A stretch of 64,000 bases of DNA from Collinsella aerofaciens (GCF_015670745.1 NZ_JADPCH010000001.1:155088-219087), one strand, 5' to 3'; positions 8,406 through 18,096 are shown, numbered from the stretch's first letter. A program made the numbers and translations. Notes: generated from the sequence alone by a model not told the origin.

Positions 8406-9791
8406 CTAGTCGATCTTGTTGTTGGTCAGACCGGCGCGGAACACGGTGGCGTCGCCATCGGCCTGGCTCGGATCGTAGAGGTTCAGGGCAGCCACATACA
8501 TGGCGGCAGCGGTGACCAGGTCGTCCTTGTAGGTGACCTCGTTGGGAGCGTGAGCCTGAGACTCGGCACCCGGGCCAAAGCCCACGCAGGGGATGCCGTA
8601 GCGGCCCTGGATGGAGACGCAGTTCGTGGAGAAGGTCCACTTGTCGCACAGCGGGCGACCGGTGCGCTTGTCCATGCTGGGCTCGCAGCCGATGCGCTCG
8701 TCACCAAACATGGCCTTGTGGGCGTCGACGAGGGCCTTGACGTGCGGAGCGGTCTCCTTGTTGATCCACGTGGGGAAGTAAGCCTCGGTCTCGTAGACCT
8801 CGCCGGTCCAGGACGGACGATCGTACATGTACATGGAGACCTTCACGTCGTCGCCGTACTTCTTGGCGGCCGGCAGGTTGCGGATCTCGTCCAGGCAGGA
8901 CTCCCAGGTCTCGCCGGCGGTCATGCGACGGTCGATGGAGATGGCGCAGGAATCGGCCACGGCGCAGCGGCTGGGGCTGGTGTAGAAGATCTGGCTGACG
9001 GTGCAGGTGCCGCGGCCCAGGAAGCGGGCATCCTCGAAGTGCTCGGGGTTGTACTTGGGGTCGAGCATCTTGACGAGGCCCTTGATGTCGGTCGACTCGT
9101 CGCAGCCGTTGTTGTTGAGGGCGCGGACGTCGGCGATGATGTCGGCCATCTTGTAGATGGCGTTGTCGCCGCGGTCGGGAGCGGAGCCGTGGCAGGAGGT
9201 ACCGTGAACGTCGACGCGGATCTCCATGCGGCCGCGGTGACCGCGGTAGATGCCGCCGTCGGTGGGCTCGGTGGAAATGACGAACTCGGGCTTAATGCCG
9301 TCCTTGTTGTAGATGTACTGCCAGCACATGCCGTCGCAGTCCTCTTCCTGGACGGTGCCGACGACCATGATCTTGTAGCCCTCGGGGATGAGGCCCATGT
9401 CCTTCATCATCTTGGCAGCGTAGGTAGCAGAAGCCATGCCGCCCTCCTGGTCGGAGCCGCCGCGGCCGTAGATGATCTCGTCGGTCTCGTAGCCCTCATA
9501 GGGATCGGCATCCCAGTTCTCGATGTTGCCGATGCCGACGGTGTCGATGTGGGAGTCGATGGCGATGATCTTGTCGCCCTCGCCCATAAAGCCCATGACG
9601 TTGCCCAGACCGTCGACCTTGACCTCGTCATAGCCAAGGCTCTCCATCTCGGCCTTGATGCAGGCGACAACCTCACCCTCCTCGCAGGACTCAGAGGGAT
9701 GGGAAATCATAGCGCGCAGGAAACGAGTCATATCAGCACGATGAGACTCAGCAGCAGCCTTGATAGCGTCGAAATCGAGTTCTTTAGCCAT
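8406..9791 (-). CDS. ygeY: YgeY family M20 metallopeptidase-like hydrolase
   Basis: 461 aa. The M20 metal site is visible as [11 protein letters not shown] (about residues 88-98), a second ligand region in [13 protein letters not shown] and the catalytic [11 protein letters not shown] (about 150-160). The family is annotated as a selenium-metabolism-linked hydrolase because of its genomic company, not because it contains selenium. In urate/purine clusters it is proposed to hydrolyse a linear amide or ureido intermediate. It starts 74 nt downstream of ygeX and is probably in the same operon. Confidence 0.92.
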   Translation of the reverse strand: MAKELDFDAIKAAAESHRADMTRFLRAMISHPSESCEEGEVVACIKAEMESLGYDEVKVDGLGNVMGFMGEGDKIIAIDSHIDTVGIGNIENWDADPYEGYETDEIIYGRGGSDQEGGMASATYAAKMMKDMGLIPEGYKIMVVGTVQEEDCDGMCWQYIYNKDGIKPEFVISTEPTDGGIYRGHRGRMEIRVDVHGTSCHGSAPDRGDNAIYKMADIIADVRALNNNGCDESTDIKGLVKMLDPKYNPEHFEDARFLGRGTCTVSQIFYTSPSRCAVADSCAISIDRRMTAGETWESCLDEIRNLPAAKKYGDDVKVSMYMYDRPSWTGEVYETEAYFPTWINKETAPHVKALVDAHKAMFGDERIGCEPSMDKRTGRPLCDKWTFSTNCVSIQGRYGIPCVGFGPGAESQAHAPNEVTYKDDLVTAAAMYVAALNLYDPSQADGDATVFRAGLTNNKID

Positions 9792-9865
9792 TGTTCATAA
9801 CCTTTCAAACGAAGGAATCTACCTGTGAGGTGGCGGAGCGATACCTATTTACTCCGCCCCAACGA

Positions 9866-11080
9866 TTAGCAAGTGGGATATTCGCCTTCCCAAACAATGC
9901 GGCGATACTGGTCGGGATCGGTGTCGCCCTCGGTGGAGAAGCAGAGCACGGAGCTCGTCTTGTCCAGGCCGATGAGTTCCTTGAGCTCGGCGTACTCGGG
10001 ATCGAGCATGAGGGTCTCGACCAGGCCGGTGGTCACAGCGCCGGACTCGCCGGAGATGACGCGCGGGTCGCCCTTCTCGGGAGCGCCCAGGGTGCGCATG
10101 CCGCGAGCGGTGACCCAGTCGGGGCAGGACACGAAGGCGGTGACGTGGTTGCGCAGGATATCCCAGCCCAGAATGTTGGGCTCGCCGCAGCACAGACCGG
10201 CCATGATGGAGGGCATGTCGCCGTCCACGATGCGCGGATCGCCGTCGCCGGCGGCAGCGCCCTTGTACAGACAGGCGGCAGGCGCGCACTCAGCCACGAC
10301 GAAGGTGGGCGGGTTATCGGGATACAGGTTGGTGAAGTAGCCCACCACGGCGCCGGCGAGCGAACCCACGCCAGCCTGGACAAACACGTGCGTCGGGCGG
10401 TTGATGGCCATCTCGCGCAGCTGCTCGGCAGCCTCGGAAGCCATGGTGCCGTAACCCTCCATGATCCAGGACGGGATCTTCTCGTAGCCCTCCCAGGCGG
10501 TGTCCTGAACGATGACGCCGCGCTCGCAGGCGTCGGCCTCGGCAGCGGCCATGCGCACGCACTCGTCGTAGTTGACCTCTTCGATGGTCACCGTTGCGCC
10601 CTCGGCGGCGATGTTATCGAAGCGGGGCTTAGTGGAACCCTTGGGCATGTGAACGACGGCCTTCTGACCCAGCTTGTTGGCAGCCCATGCCACGCCGCGG
10701 CCATGGTTGCCGTCGGTGGCGGTAAAGAAGGTGGCCTGGCCAAAGTCCTCGGCCAGCTGATCGGAGGTCAGGTAATCGAAGGTGCAGTCGGCAACGTCCT
10801 TGCCGGTCTCATCGGCAATATAGTTGGCCATGGCAAACGAGCCGCCCAGGACCTTAAAGGCGTTGAGGCCAAAGCGATAGCTCTCGTCCTTAACGCACAG
10901 GTTGGACAGGCCCAGGCGCGCAGCCTGACCGTCCAGACGGGCAAGCGGAGTGACGGTGTACTGGGGGAACGACTGGTGGAAGGCACGGGCCTTCTTCACG
11001 TGGTCGAGACTCATGATTCCCAAGTGCTTGTCATCGCTCTTGGGCATCGTGTTGCTCGCCCACTGGATCTTATCGGCCAT
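9866..11080 (-). CDS. ygeX: diaminopropionate ammonia-lyase
   Basis: 404 aa. A fold-type II PLP enzyme: the cofactor lysine lies in FGLNAFKVLGGSFAMANY (about residues 70-85), and the phosphate loop appears as GNHGRGVAWAANKLGQ (about 124-140). The family (DpaL/YgeX) splits 2,3-diaminopropionate to pyruvate and ammonia, a step that gives purine degraders a carbon and energy yield. It is the first gene of its operon, divergent from a PAS-type regulator across 277 nt with two copies of an operator-like palindrome. Confidence 0.94.
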   Translation of the reverse strand: MADKIQWASNTMPKSDDKHLGIMSLDHVKKARAFHQSFPQYTVTPLARLDGQAARLGLSNLCVKDESYRFGLNAFKVLGGSFAMANYIADETGKDVADCTFDYLTSDQLAEDFGQATFFTATDGNHGRGVAWAANKLGQKAVVHMPKGSTKPRFDNIAAEGATVTIEEVNYDECVRMAAAEADACERGVIVQDTAWEGYEKIPSWIMEGYGTMASEAAEQLREMAINRPTHVFVQAGVGSLAGAVVGYFTNLYPDNPPTFVVAECAPAACLYKGAAAGDGDPRIVDGDMPSIMAGLCCGEPNILGWDILRNHVTAFVSCPDWVTARGMRTLGAPEKGDPRVISGESGAVTTGLVETLMLDPEYAELKELIGLDKTSSVLCFSTEGDTDPDQYRRIVWEGEYPTC

Positions 11081-11172
11081 ACGGTGAACTCCTTAAGTCC
11101 TCTCTTGCCGGCCCCCGCATACGCGTTTCAGCCCGATCCCATTCACACGGCTGAACTTTTATGTGGATGCCA

Positions 11173-11238
11173 AACAAAAAGTTTGTTAGTAATGTTCTAT
11201 CACACTTTTTGATTGGCATACCTAACGAATTGTTTGTT
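11173..11238. promoter_or_regulatory. two copies of an AACRAA-N3-TTTGTT palindrome between ygeX and its regulator
   Basis: AACAAAAAGTTTGTT (11173-11187) and AACGAATTGTTTGTT (11224-11238) share the half-site pattern AACRAA-N3-TTTGTT and are 51 bp apart centre to centre, about five helical turns. They lie in the AT-rich divergent gap between ygeX (start 11080) and the PAS/HTH regulator (start 11358), so they are the best candidate operators for that regulator. Binding has not been shown. Confidence 0.6.
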
Positions 11239-11357
11239 GCCGTAATCGGTACTTTTTCGCCGCCGAACGGTCATGAATTGCCTTGTTGATGGATTTGTTT
11301 GCGGTCAAGTGTGGTTTATGGCAAAGTGTGCCCAAACTAATTTTTAGGAAGGCACCC

Positions 11358-12011
11358 ATGACCCCCGCACAGATTGAGTTTTACAAGCGCCTAGCACACG
11401 GCCTGGCGCTCCAATTTGGCCCCAACTGCGAAGTCGTCGTCCACGATCTGGAGACCGAGGACGTGGACCACTCCATCGTAGTGATCGAAAACGGCCACGT
11501 CAGCGGGCGCAAACTGGGTGACGGCCCCAGCCATATTGTGTTTGAGTCCATGCACGAGGGCACCACCGACGTGCACGACCGCGAGCCATACCTCACCAAA
11601 ACCACCGATGGCAAGCTGCTCAAGTCCTCTACCATCTTTATCCGCAACGACGAGGGCAAGCCCGTCGGCATTTTGGGCATCAACTTTGACATTACGCTTA
11701 TGAAGGCTTTTGAGCGTTCGCTCGACGCCTTTACCGGCACCGGCGGCACGGGCTATACCGAGCCCGAGCCCATTACCAAGAACATCGGCGACCTACTCGA
11801 GGACCTGCTGCACGAGTGCGAGCAGTTTGTGGGCAAGCCCGCGGCACTCATGACCAAAGACGAGCGCATTCGTGCCATTGGCTACCTCGACCGTCGCGGT
11901 GCCTTCCTCATTTCCAAGTCGAGCGAGCGCGCCTGCGAGTTCTTTGGCATCTCCAAGTACAGCTTCTATAGCTACCTCAATGAGGCCAAGGCGGCGGCCG
12001 GCGACAAGTAG
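11358..12011 (+). CDS. YheO/DauR-type PAS and HTH transcriptional regulator
   Basis: 217 aa from the ATG at 11358, which has AGGAAGG upstream. The N-terminal half has the YheO-like PAS pattern NCEVVVHDLE, VSGRKLGDG, TFIRNDEGKPVGILGINFD; the last 55 residues form the HTH_22 domain with GAFLISKSSERACEFFGISKYSFYSYL. Relatives such as DauR repress amino-acid catabolic operons in response to the substrate. It is divergent from ygeX and probably controls ygeX-ygeY-ygeW. A second regulator of the same design at 33173 faces the other half of the purine cluster. Confidence 0.87.
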   Translation: MTPAQIEFYKRLAHGLALQFGPNCEVVVHDLETEDVDHSIVVIENGHVSGRKLGDGPSHIVFESMHEGTTDVHDREPYLTKTTDGKLLKSSTIFIRNDEGKPVGILGINFDITLMKAFERSLDAFTGTGGTGYTEPEPITKNIGDLLEDLLHECEQFVGKPAALMTKDERIRAIGYLDRRGAFLISKSSERACEFFGISKYSFYSYLNEAKAAAGDK

Positions 12012-12134
12012 GCACTCGCCTGGATTGCCCCTCCCCTTTTGGGCGCGAGTTCTGGAAAGCACGAAACCAAGACCGAGCCGCTTGGGAAGTTCCATATAAT
12101 CGATGTCATTAGTATTTCGAAAGGATGGGACAGA

Positions 12135-13121
12135 ATGGCGTTGAGCAAGGCATCATGCACCGGTCGCGGATTGATTCCGGCAATTGGTGGACATGTGCAC
12201 CGCATGTTCGATGAGGGTGAAGACGACCTGTTTTCGCTGAGCCTTGACGACGTGATGGATGATCGCCCGTGGACCGCCGACGAACTCATGGGCGGCGGGG
12301 CTCGCCCGTCAAACCCCAATCCCGCACTTGCGCCTAAGCCCGCATCTGCGCCGACTCCTGCGCAGTCGCCTGTTTCGGCGCCCGCGCCTACGCCCGCACC
12401 CACTTCGGCGCCCACGCCCGTTCCCCGCCCCGCAAGCGACCCGTCCGAGACGGCGGCATTTCTCGCTGCAGCGACGCAGGGCAAATCGGCCGACAGCACT
12501 GTTATGTACAGCGCCCAGCAGTTGCCTGTTCCTGCGGCACGCAAGCCTCCGGTCGCAAGGCTCGATGAGCCCGTTGCCCATCAAGTTGCCTACGATTCCT
12601 GGGCTGCAGCCGATCTGGATGAGACCTCTACCGGCATGCCGGCGCTCGATGTTCCAGTTAACCCGCTGTTTGCCGCCAACACGAGCGCTGCGGACTATGG
12701 GGGCGGTGCGGCATATTCCGATTATTCCGATGACTATGCTGGCAACGGTCGCATCGAGACAGAGGATTATGGCACCGCATCGAGCGATTATCCCAACGAT
12801 CCGTACGCTGCCACGCCTGCACCGGAATATGACCCGGAGGCCGCGTCCGCGCCGGCGTATACCAAAAGCACGGGCGAAGAGCGCTTCGCCGATTATTACG
12901 CCGAGGAAAAGGCGCTGCGTTTCTCGGAATTTCCGCAGGCTGTCAAGGTTGCCTTTATCGCCATTATCATTGCCCTGCTCGGCGTCATTGCGTTTGAGGG
13001 ATTCCAGCTGTTCCGCGGCCCCACCCAAGCGGAGTCGGAGACCCAGCAAAAAGAGGACGATAACCAGTACCTGGACATCAACACCCTCAAGGGCGACCCC
13101 AACGACGGAGACGACGAATAA
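12135..13121 (+). CDS. unrecognised Pro/Ala-rich single-pass membrane protein
   Basis: 328 aa from the ATG at 12135 (AAAGGATGGG upstream). Residues about 55-110 are a low-complexity Pro-Ala-Ser stretch of mostly PAP and SAP repeats, followed by an acidic Tyr/Asp-rich segment. One membrane span is clear near residues 272-290 (VAFIAIIIALLGVIAFEGF), and the acidic 38-residue tail ends GDPNDGDDE. There is no signal peptide, so a long N-terminal cytoplasmic, disordered domain is likely. I recognise no family. A strong terminator follows at 13151-13190. Confidence 0.75.
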   Translation: MALSKASCTGRGLIPAIGGHVHRMFDEGEDDLFSLSLDDVMDDRPWTADELMGGGARPSNPNPALAPKPASAPTPAQSPVSAPAPTPAPTSAPTPVPRPASDPSETAAFLAAATQGKSADSTVMYSAQQLPVPAARKPPVARLDEPVAHQVAYDSWAAADLDETSTGMPALDVPVNPLFAANTSAADYGGGAAYSDYSDDYAGNGRIETEDYGTASSDYPNDPYAATPAPEYDPEAASAPAYTKSTGEERFADYYAEEKALRFSEFPQAVKVAFIAIIIALLGVIAFEGFQLFRGPTQAESETQQKEDDNQYLDINTLKGDPNDGDDE

Positions 13122-13150
13122 CAAATGCCAAAAATTGAGGGTCGTAGACC

Positions 13151-13190
13151 AGATCAACCCCGTGCGCTCATTGCCGCACGGGGTTGATCT
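13151..13190 (+). terminator. intrinsic terminator
   Basis: Perfect 16-bp arms (AGATCAACCCCGTGCG and its complement) with an 8-nt loop, followed by a short T-rich stretch. It closes the 12135-13121 transcript. The remainder of the gap to 13338 has no recognisable gene. Confidence 0.85.
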
Positions 13191-13338
13191 TTGTCCGCGC
13201 GTGCTGATAGACTCCATCGTGCCCGCAAGCAGCGGGCGCGTTTTATCCAGAGTCGGGGTAGAGAGTTGGCTCCACGATCCCGACGCCAACCGGCCAAGAG
13301 GCACGGTGGCCCTGCCAACATCGATGAAAGGAGTCCGT

Positions 13339-14091
13339 ATGGACAATTTCTCTGTGCGCAGTGAGCGCAACTTCCACAACCTAGCCGCCAAGCCAAAACG
13401 AATGCATCTTCTGGACAAGCCGAACGGCTATGCCTCGGCCATGGTCAAGAGCAGTCTCCCCCACCAGATGCGCTTTACCGTGCAGGCGCTCGAGAAAGAG
13501 CTCTACACCGCCGGCGACCCGCACGTACTGCAGATCAAGCTGCTTGGAGACGACTCGCGCGAGCTGTCTAGCTGGAAGCTGTTTGCCGACGGCACGTGCG
13601 TCGCAAGCGGTTCGGGTGACTTTGCCCGCGAGTGCTTCTGCGAGGGAGCTGAGGTGTTTCTGGACCTGTGTCGCGACGCCGTCGAGACTGCCGAGCTGTG
13701 CCAGTGGAGCGAGAGGGAGTACGCGCTGTTGGGTGCCGCGCGCGGGATTGCGGGGGGGTGTAGGAACAGAAGCCTCATGACGGTGGCCTCAGCTGGAATG
13801 ACGTATCGCTCGATAAATGATCTCAACAACGTAGCCGATGCGCCGCATTTCACCTCAAAGGCATTGAGCGATCAGGAGGCGTCCAGCATTTCTTTGATAT
13901 CCCCAATTGATTGTTCCGAGAAAGTCTCTTCATGTCCTTATAATCGCCCTTACGAGAAACGTGGACGAGACAGGCGTCCATATGCCGTCTCTAAACTAAC
14001 GAGCCGTTCGCGGAAAGAACATCTGGCTAGCATGGGCCAAAGATATACTGGTATCGCTGCAACAATTATGGAAGATCGGCACCACCAATGA
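13339..14091 (+). CDS. hypothetical protein, probably with a replaced 3' half
   Basis: 250 aa from the ATG at 13339 with AAAGGAG upstream. Residues 1-140 look like a real soluble protein (LPHQMRFTVQALEKELYTAGDPH, ELSSWKLFADGTCVASG). After about 13755, where a run of seven Gs occurs, composition changes: GC drops and the translation becomes rich in Ser, Arg and Tyr without secondary-structure character. I suspect the original gene was cut here by the accessory island and the rest is fortuitous reading frame. Its stop overlaps the next start codon by 4 nt, which may be accidental. Function unknown. Confidence 0.5.
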   Translation: MDNFSVRSERNFHNLAAKPKRMHLLDKPNGYASAMVKSSLPHQMRFTVQALEKELYTAGDPHVLQIKLLGDDSRELSSWKLFADGTCVASGSGDFARECFCEGAEVFLDLCRDAVETAELCQWSEREYALLGAARGIAGGCRNRSLMTVASAGMTYRSINDLNNVADAPHFTSKALSDQEASSISLISPIDCSEKVSSCPYNRPYEKRGRDRRPYAVSKLTSRSRKEHLASMGQRYTGIAATIMEDRHHQ

Positions 14092-15902
14092 CCTCCTTGA
14101 AATTCTCCAGGCGCTTCGCGCTTAGCCTGCTCGCCTCGCTGTCCGCCACCGTAGCGCTTGCTTTGCCCTCAACCGCCCTAGCCGCGTCGGACCCGAACCC
14201 GCCCAGCATCTCCAACGTGACGATATCCGCGACGACAGTCACGGCCGGCTCCACGCTGCATGTCGGCTATAGCGTCGATGACCCTGACGGGGTACGGTCC
14301 GTCACGCCCATAGTCGAAGTCCTTGTCGAAAACGATACCGGAGACCATGGAATCAGTTCCCGTCTCGCCTTCTCGTCGACCGGCAACACGACCGCGGGCT
14401 TCGATATCTCCACCTCCCCGAGCGACCGGCCCTGCAGGTACCGGATCATCGGCCTCGGCGTGACCGATAGTCTTGGATGGGTTACCGATGTCTACGACAC
14501 GACGTATGCCGAGGAGAAGGGGCTCGACTGTCCGACCTTCACCACCGACCCCCTCGAGTATGAGGTGACCGAGGGACCCGAGGACCAAAACCCGCCGACC
14601 GTGTCCTCCGTGTCGCTCTCGAGCAGGGAGGTCGCAACCGGTGCCGACTTCCACATCTCTTGGACCGTCTCCGATGCCGACGGCGTTCGCTCCGTTTCCC
14701 CCATACTGCGGCAGGGCTGGGAGAATTCGGACGACGGCTGCTCTGTTTCGTCAGCCTATTATCACGGAGGCTCGTCTATCGACGGGTTTGACCTCACATT
14801 CGACAGCAATAGGATCGGAAGGCACAGGCTGATCGGCCTTTCGGTCACCGATGGCCTAGGGTTCGAGACCGATGTGTACGAGAGTTCCTACGCCAGGGCC
14901 AACGGCATTTCGGGCGCGACTTTCTCGGTTGGCGACCCGAGCGAGCTGTGCTTCGAGGTGACCGGCAGCGCGATCGACCGGAACCCGCCCACGGTCTCGA
15001 ACGTTTCCATCTCCGCGAAGAGGGTCCCCGTCGGCGGGATCCTCCGTATCTATTGCAATGTAGGCGACGCGGACGGCGTAAGGTCTGTCTCCCCGATCCT
15101 CGGCGACCCCGGCTATGTCGAGGACCCGAACTCTTTAAAGACCCGCAAAACGTTGAGCTGCAGCTACGATGCGGCAAGGGGCTATATCGAAATCGAGTTC
15201 CCCACGTCGCTCTCGATGGGCTCGTTTGAAATCCAAGCCCTCGCGGTCCTCGACAAGACGGGCCACGAGACCTTCGTCTACAGCTCCGCCTACGCCGAGC
15301 GTAACGGCAAGACCGGCGTTCAGACCTTTGATGTCGACGACGCGGGGGACGTCACCTTCGACGTGACCGCTCCGCTGTATGCCGCCACCAAGGGCGACGG
15401 GCAGGCGTATGCAAAGGACGGCGAGGCCGGTCTGACCTTCCGCTTCAGCGGTCCTCTCGATGAGTTCACGCGTCTCCTCGTGGACGGAACTGAGGTCTCC
15501 GCCGAGAACTACACCGCAACCAGGGGCAGCACGATTATCGAGCTCAGGCCGTCCTACCTGGACACGCTCGCCGGCGGCGGACACACCGTCACGGCCGTCT
15601 GGAAGGACGGGACGGCGACCGATGCGTCCTTCACCGTGGAGGGGAAGGCCCAAGGGGAGCAGGCGGGCGGAAAGACCGACGTAGATTCACCCGGCGACAA
15701 CAAAAGTGATCCTGCCACTCCTGAAAAGGACGCCGACGAGGCGGCTACAAAAAAGTCGGGACGCACGACAGCCGATGAACCAAAGCTCGCTGCAACCGGC
15801 GACTCCACTTGGATGGCCAGCATCGCATTGGCCATGGCGGCCACGGCCTGCTTCACGGCAGCGAGAAGGCTTGAGCCCAAGCAGCATAGGCACGAACAGT
15901 AG
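14088..15902 (+). CDS. secreted surface protein with three tandem repeats and an LAxTG anchor
   Basis: 604 aa. Residues 1-32 are a signal peptide (FALSLLASLSATVALALPSTALA). Three repeats of about 130 residues follow (about 35-166, 167-297, 298-427), each opening NPP-x-(I/V)-S-x-V and containing D(P/A)DGVRSV(T/S)PI and VYxxxYAxxxG, consistent with Ig-like domains. Residues 430-519 resemble the X2-type Ig-like module (LLVDGTEVSAENYTATRGST). A charged linker leads to LAATG at 567-571, a hydrophobic span and an Arg-rich tail, the layout of sortase substrates. Adhesion or matrix function is inferred. No sortase gene is nearby and no clear ribosome binding site precedes the ATG. Confidence 0.8.
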   Translation: MTSLKFSRRFALSLLASLSATVALALPSTALAASDPNPPSISNVTISATTVTAGSTLHVGYSVDDPDGVRSVTPIVEVLVENDTGDHGISSRLAFSSTGNTTAGFDISTSPSDRPCRYRIIGLGVTDSLGWVTDVYDTTYAEEKGLDCPTFTTDPLEYEVTEGPEDQNPPTVSSVSLSSREVATGADFHISWTVSDADGVRSVSPILRQGWENSDDGCSVSSAYYHGGSSIDGFDLTFDSNRIGRHRLIGLSVTDGLGFETDVYESSYARANGISGATFSVGDPSELCFEVTGSAIDRNPPTVSNVSISAKRVPVGGILRIYCNVGDADGVRSVSPILGDPGYVEDPNSLKTRKTLSCSYDAARGYIEIEFPTSLSMGSFEIQALAVLDKTGHETFVYSSAYAERNGKTGVQTFDVDDAGDVTFDVTAPLYAATKGDGQAYAKDGEAGLTFRFSGPLDEFTRLLVDGTEVSAENYTATRGSTIIELRPSYLDTLAGGGHTVTAVWKDGTATDASFTVEGKAQGEQAGGKTDVDSPGDNKSDPATPEKDADEAATKKSGRTTADEPKLAATGDSTWMASIALAMAATACFTAARRLEPKQHRHEQ

Positions 15903-16084
15903 CTCAAAGCGAACTCAACTGGGAAGGGCAGATGGATAGCCGTCCTTCTCTTATAATCAACCCAATCCGCTGAAATGCAATCAGTTAACGAGTTTCGCCA
16001 GACGCTCGGCCTCTACCCCGCTCTAGCAAGCCACCAGGCGATGAGATAATGCCCACGACTATCAACGTAAGCAAGGAGCGCGCT

Positions 16085-17320
16085 ATGGCAGACAACGAGA
16101 CCAAACCCTCGGCGAACGACGGCCGAGAGGAGCTCGTGGCAAAACAGCTCGCATCGACCAAAATCCACCTCGCGCTCACTCAGAAGCGGGTGGACGTCTC
16201 CGGCGCCATCAAGCTACCGCTCGAGCGAATTCCCCAACTCGGCGTGGCGTTCGCCTCGCTCCGCTCGATGTTTCGCACCGTCACCAACACGGTGAGTGTG
16301 CCCACGCTGCTCCAGGCGACTGACAAATATGGTAGCCCGCTCGATCCGTCGAAACTCAACACGTTCAAGGACGGCAGCGGTCTCACAGGGGGCTACCGCG
16401 ACGCCGCCAAGGGCCTTGGGCAGGCGCGCTTCCACGTAGTCGAGGGCGACATCGCCACGAGCGTCACGCAGGTGCCTTACGATCCAACATCGCTATTCAT
16501 GGCAGCCGCAATCGCGCAGATAAACCAAAAGCTCGACTCCATCCAGGAGTCCGTCGACGAAATGTTCGAGTACATGCGTCAGCGCGACAAGGCCAACATG
16601 CGTGGCAACCTCAAGACGCTCGCAGACATCCTCAACGGTTACGGCCTCAACTACGGCAACGCCACCTACATGGCAAACGCCCATATGAAGGTGCTCGACA
16701 TCAAGCAGTCGTCCGCGCAGGACATGGAACTCTTCCGCTCGCAGGCACAGGCGGATCTGAAAAAGAAAGGGTTCATCGAGGTGCGAGACGGCTTGGGCAG
16801 ACGCCTCGACAAGGTGCTCGACTACCTCAAAGACTGCCAGCTCGCCACCTACATCCACGCGTTCTCGCTGTTCCTCGAACCCATGCTCGCCCAGAACTTC
16901 GAGCCCGCAAAGCTCGCGGACGCCACTGCGAAGATCGAGGCTGATTCGATCGCGTACCGCGAGCTCTACACCGACTGCTACAACGCACTCGAAGCGGGGG
17001 CTGTCGACACCGTCGATGCGGCACTGCTGGGCGGTATCGCGTCCGCGGGCAAATTGCTCGGTCACGCCATCGCAAAGACCCCCGTGGGCGACCATACACT
17101 CATCGACGAGGCGCTCGAAGGCGCAGGAGAGAGCATCGGAAAGTTCAACGACAAGCAATCCGAGAAACTCCTCGAAAAGCTCCATCAGGCAAAGACGCCC
17201 GACGTCACGCCGTTCAAGCAGAGCGTAAAGGAGATCGACACCCTCTACAACCGCCCCGCGCAGATCGCCGTGGACGCCGAGAACGTCTACATCTTGCCTG
17301 CCAAGCAGCAGGAAGAGTAA
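16085..17320 (+). CDS. unrecognised 411-aa helical protein
   Basis: Start chosen at 16085 because AAGGAG sits 9 nt upstream; an in-frame ATG at 16049 lacks one. A -10-like TATAAT is at 15952-15957. The protein has a mixed N-terminal third, then long amphipathic helices (INQKLDSIQESVDEMFEYMRQ near residue 145, and a helix-rich region to about 300), a Gly/Ala-rich hydrophobic stretch (LLGGIASAGKLLGHAIAKT, about 318-336) and a charged tail. There are no cysteines apart from a few, no signal peptide and no known catalytic motif. The hydrophobic hairpin amid helices recalls pore-forming or membrane-inserting proteins, but this is only a shape resemblance. Confidence 0.7.
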   Translation: MADNETKPSANDGREELVAKQLASTKIHLALTQKRVDVSGAIKLPLERIPQLGVAFASLRSMFRTVTNTVSVPTLLQATDKYGSPLDPSKLNTFKDGSGLTGGYRDAAKGLGQARFHVVEGDIATSVTQVPYDPTSLFMAAAIAQINQKLDSIQESVDEMFEYMRQRDKANMRGNLKTLADILNGYGLNYGNATYMANAHMKVLDIKQSSAQDMELFRSQAQADLKKKGFIEVRDGLGRRLDKVLDYLKDCQLATYIHAFSLFLEPMLAQNFEPAKLADATAKIEADSIAYRELYTDCYNALEAGAVDTVDAALLGGIASAGKLLGHAIAKTPVGDHTLIDEALEGAGESIGKFNDKQSEKLLEKLHQAKTPDVTPFKQSVKEIDTLYNRPAQIAVDAENVYILPAKQQEE

Positions 17321-17361
17321 CGATACGCGACAGGCACGCGCCATGCAGACAGCTAACGCCC

Positions 17362-18096
17362 CTACCTTCCCGCCGCCTTCAGCTTCAGCAGCAGGTCACC
17401 CAGCTCGGGGCACTTGCTGGAAAGGCGCGTCTGGACTCGCTCGCCCATCCCCCACCGCTGGCGGACTTCCTGGGCGCGCGGGCTCACGCGGTATTCCCCG
17501 TCCATCATCTGCTTGAACAGCTTGGCGGTCACGCGCGCATCGGCCAGGGCACTATGGGCGTGGCCCGTCGACTCGTCGAACTCGATGCCAAACCACGTCG
17601 CCGCGTCACTCAAAGAGACGCACCCGTGGCTGCCCACGTCCATGATCGAGGTGTAAAACGCCTGCAGGTCGGCCCAGTCCGTAGGAAAAGCGGAGAGGTC
17701 GATGTGCTTTGCCTGGCACTCGGTCAAAAGCTGTCGCCGGTCCGCCCCGCTCCAGCAAACCACCTGGGCGGAGTAGCGACCGATCCAATCGCTTAGCCTT
17801 TTAATCACCATGTAGAGCGGATCGGCCATCGCGGTGTCCACGGCCGATATCCCCGTGAGCTCGCGGACGGGATACGCAACGCCTTCGGTAAATTCCGTCT
17901 GCACAAACTGCGAGAACTCGCCCATAACGTTGCCGTGGTAATCGAGCTTGACGGCGCCTACCTCAATAATCTCGTTGCGCAGTCCACGGCGTTGGCGCTG
18001 CTTTGGCACCGGCGCAAACTCAAAGTCCAGCACAATCTGGCGCGCAAAGTTCGTCGTATCGATAGCCGAGATACACGGCGTCTTTTCAGCTGACAC
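17362..18096 (-). CDS. DEDDh 3'-5' exonuclease domain protein
   Basis: 244 aa from a GTG at 18096, chosen for the GGAGAAAGG site upstream; longer readings would lack one. The DEDDh motifs are visible: ExoI as VLDFEFAPV (about residues 20-28, catalytic D and E), ExoII around VVCWSGADRRQL, and ExoIII as HSALADARVTAKLF (about 195-208, H and D). The insertion RQRRGLRNEIIEVGAVKLD is like the KapD/DnaQ-like subgroup. It likely trims DNA or RNA 3' ends; the substrate is unknown. It is convergent with the unrecognised 411-aa gene at 42 nt. Confidence 0.82.
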   Translation of the reverse strand: MSAEKTPCISAIDTTNFARQIVLDFEFAPVPKQRQRRGLRNEIIEVGAVKLDYHGNVMGEFSQFVQTEFTEGVAYPVRELTGISAVDTAMADPLYMVIKRLSDWIGRYSAQVVCWSGADRRQLLTECQAKHIDLSAFPTDWADLQAFYTSIMDVGSHGCVSLSDAATWFGIEFDESTGHAHSALADARVTAKLFKQMMDGEYRVSPRAQEVRQRWGMGERVQTRLSSKCPELGDLLLKLKAAGR

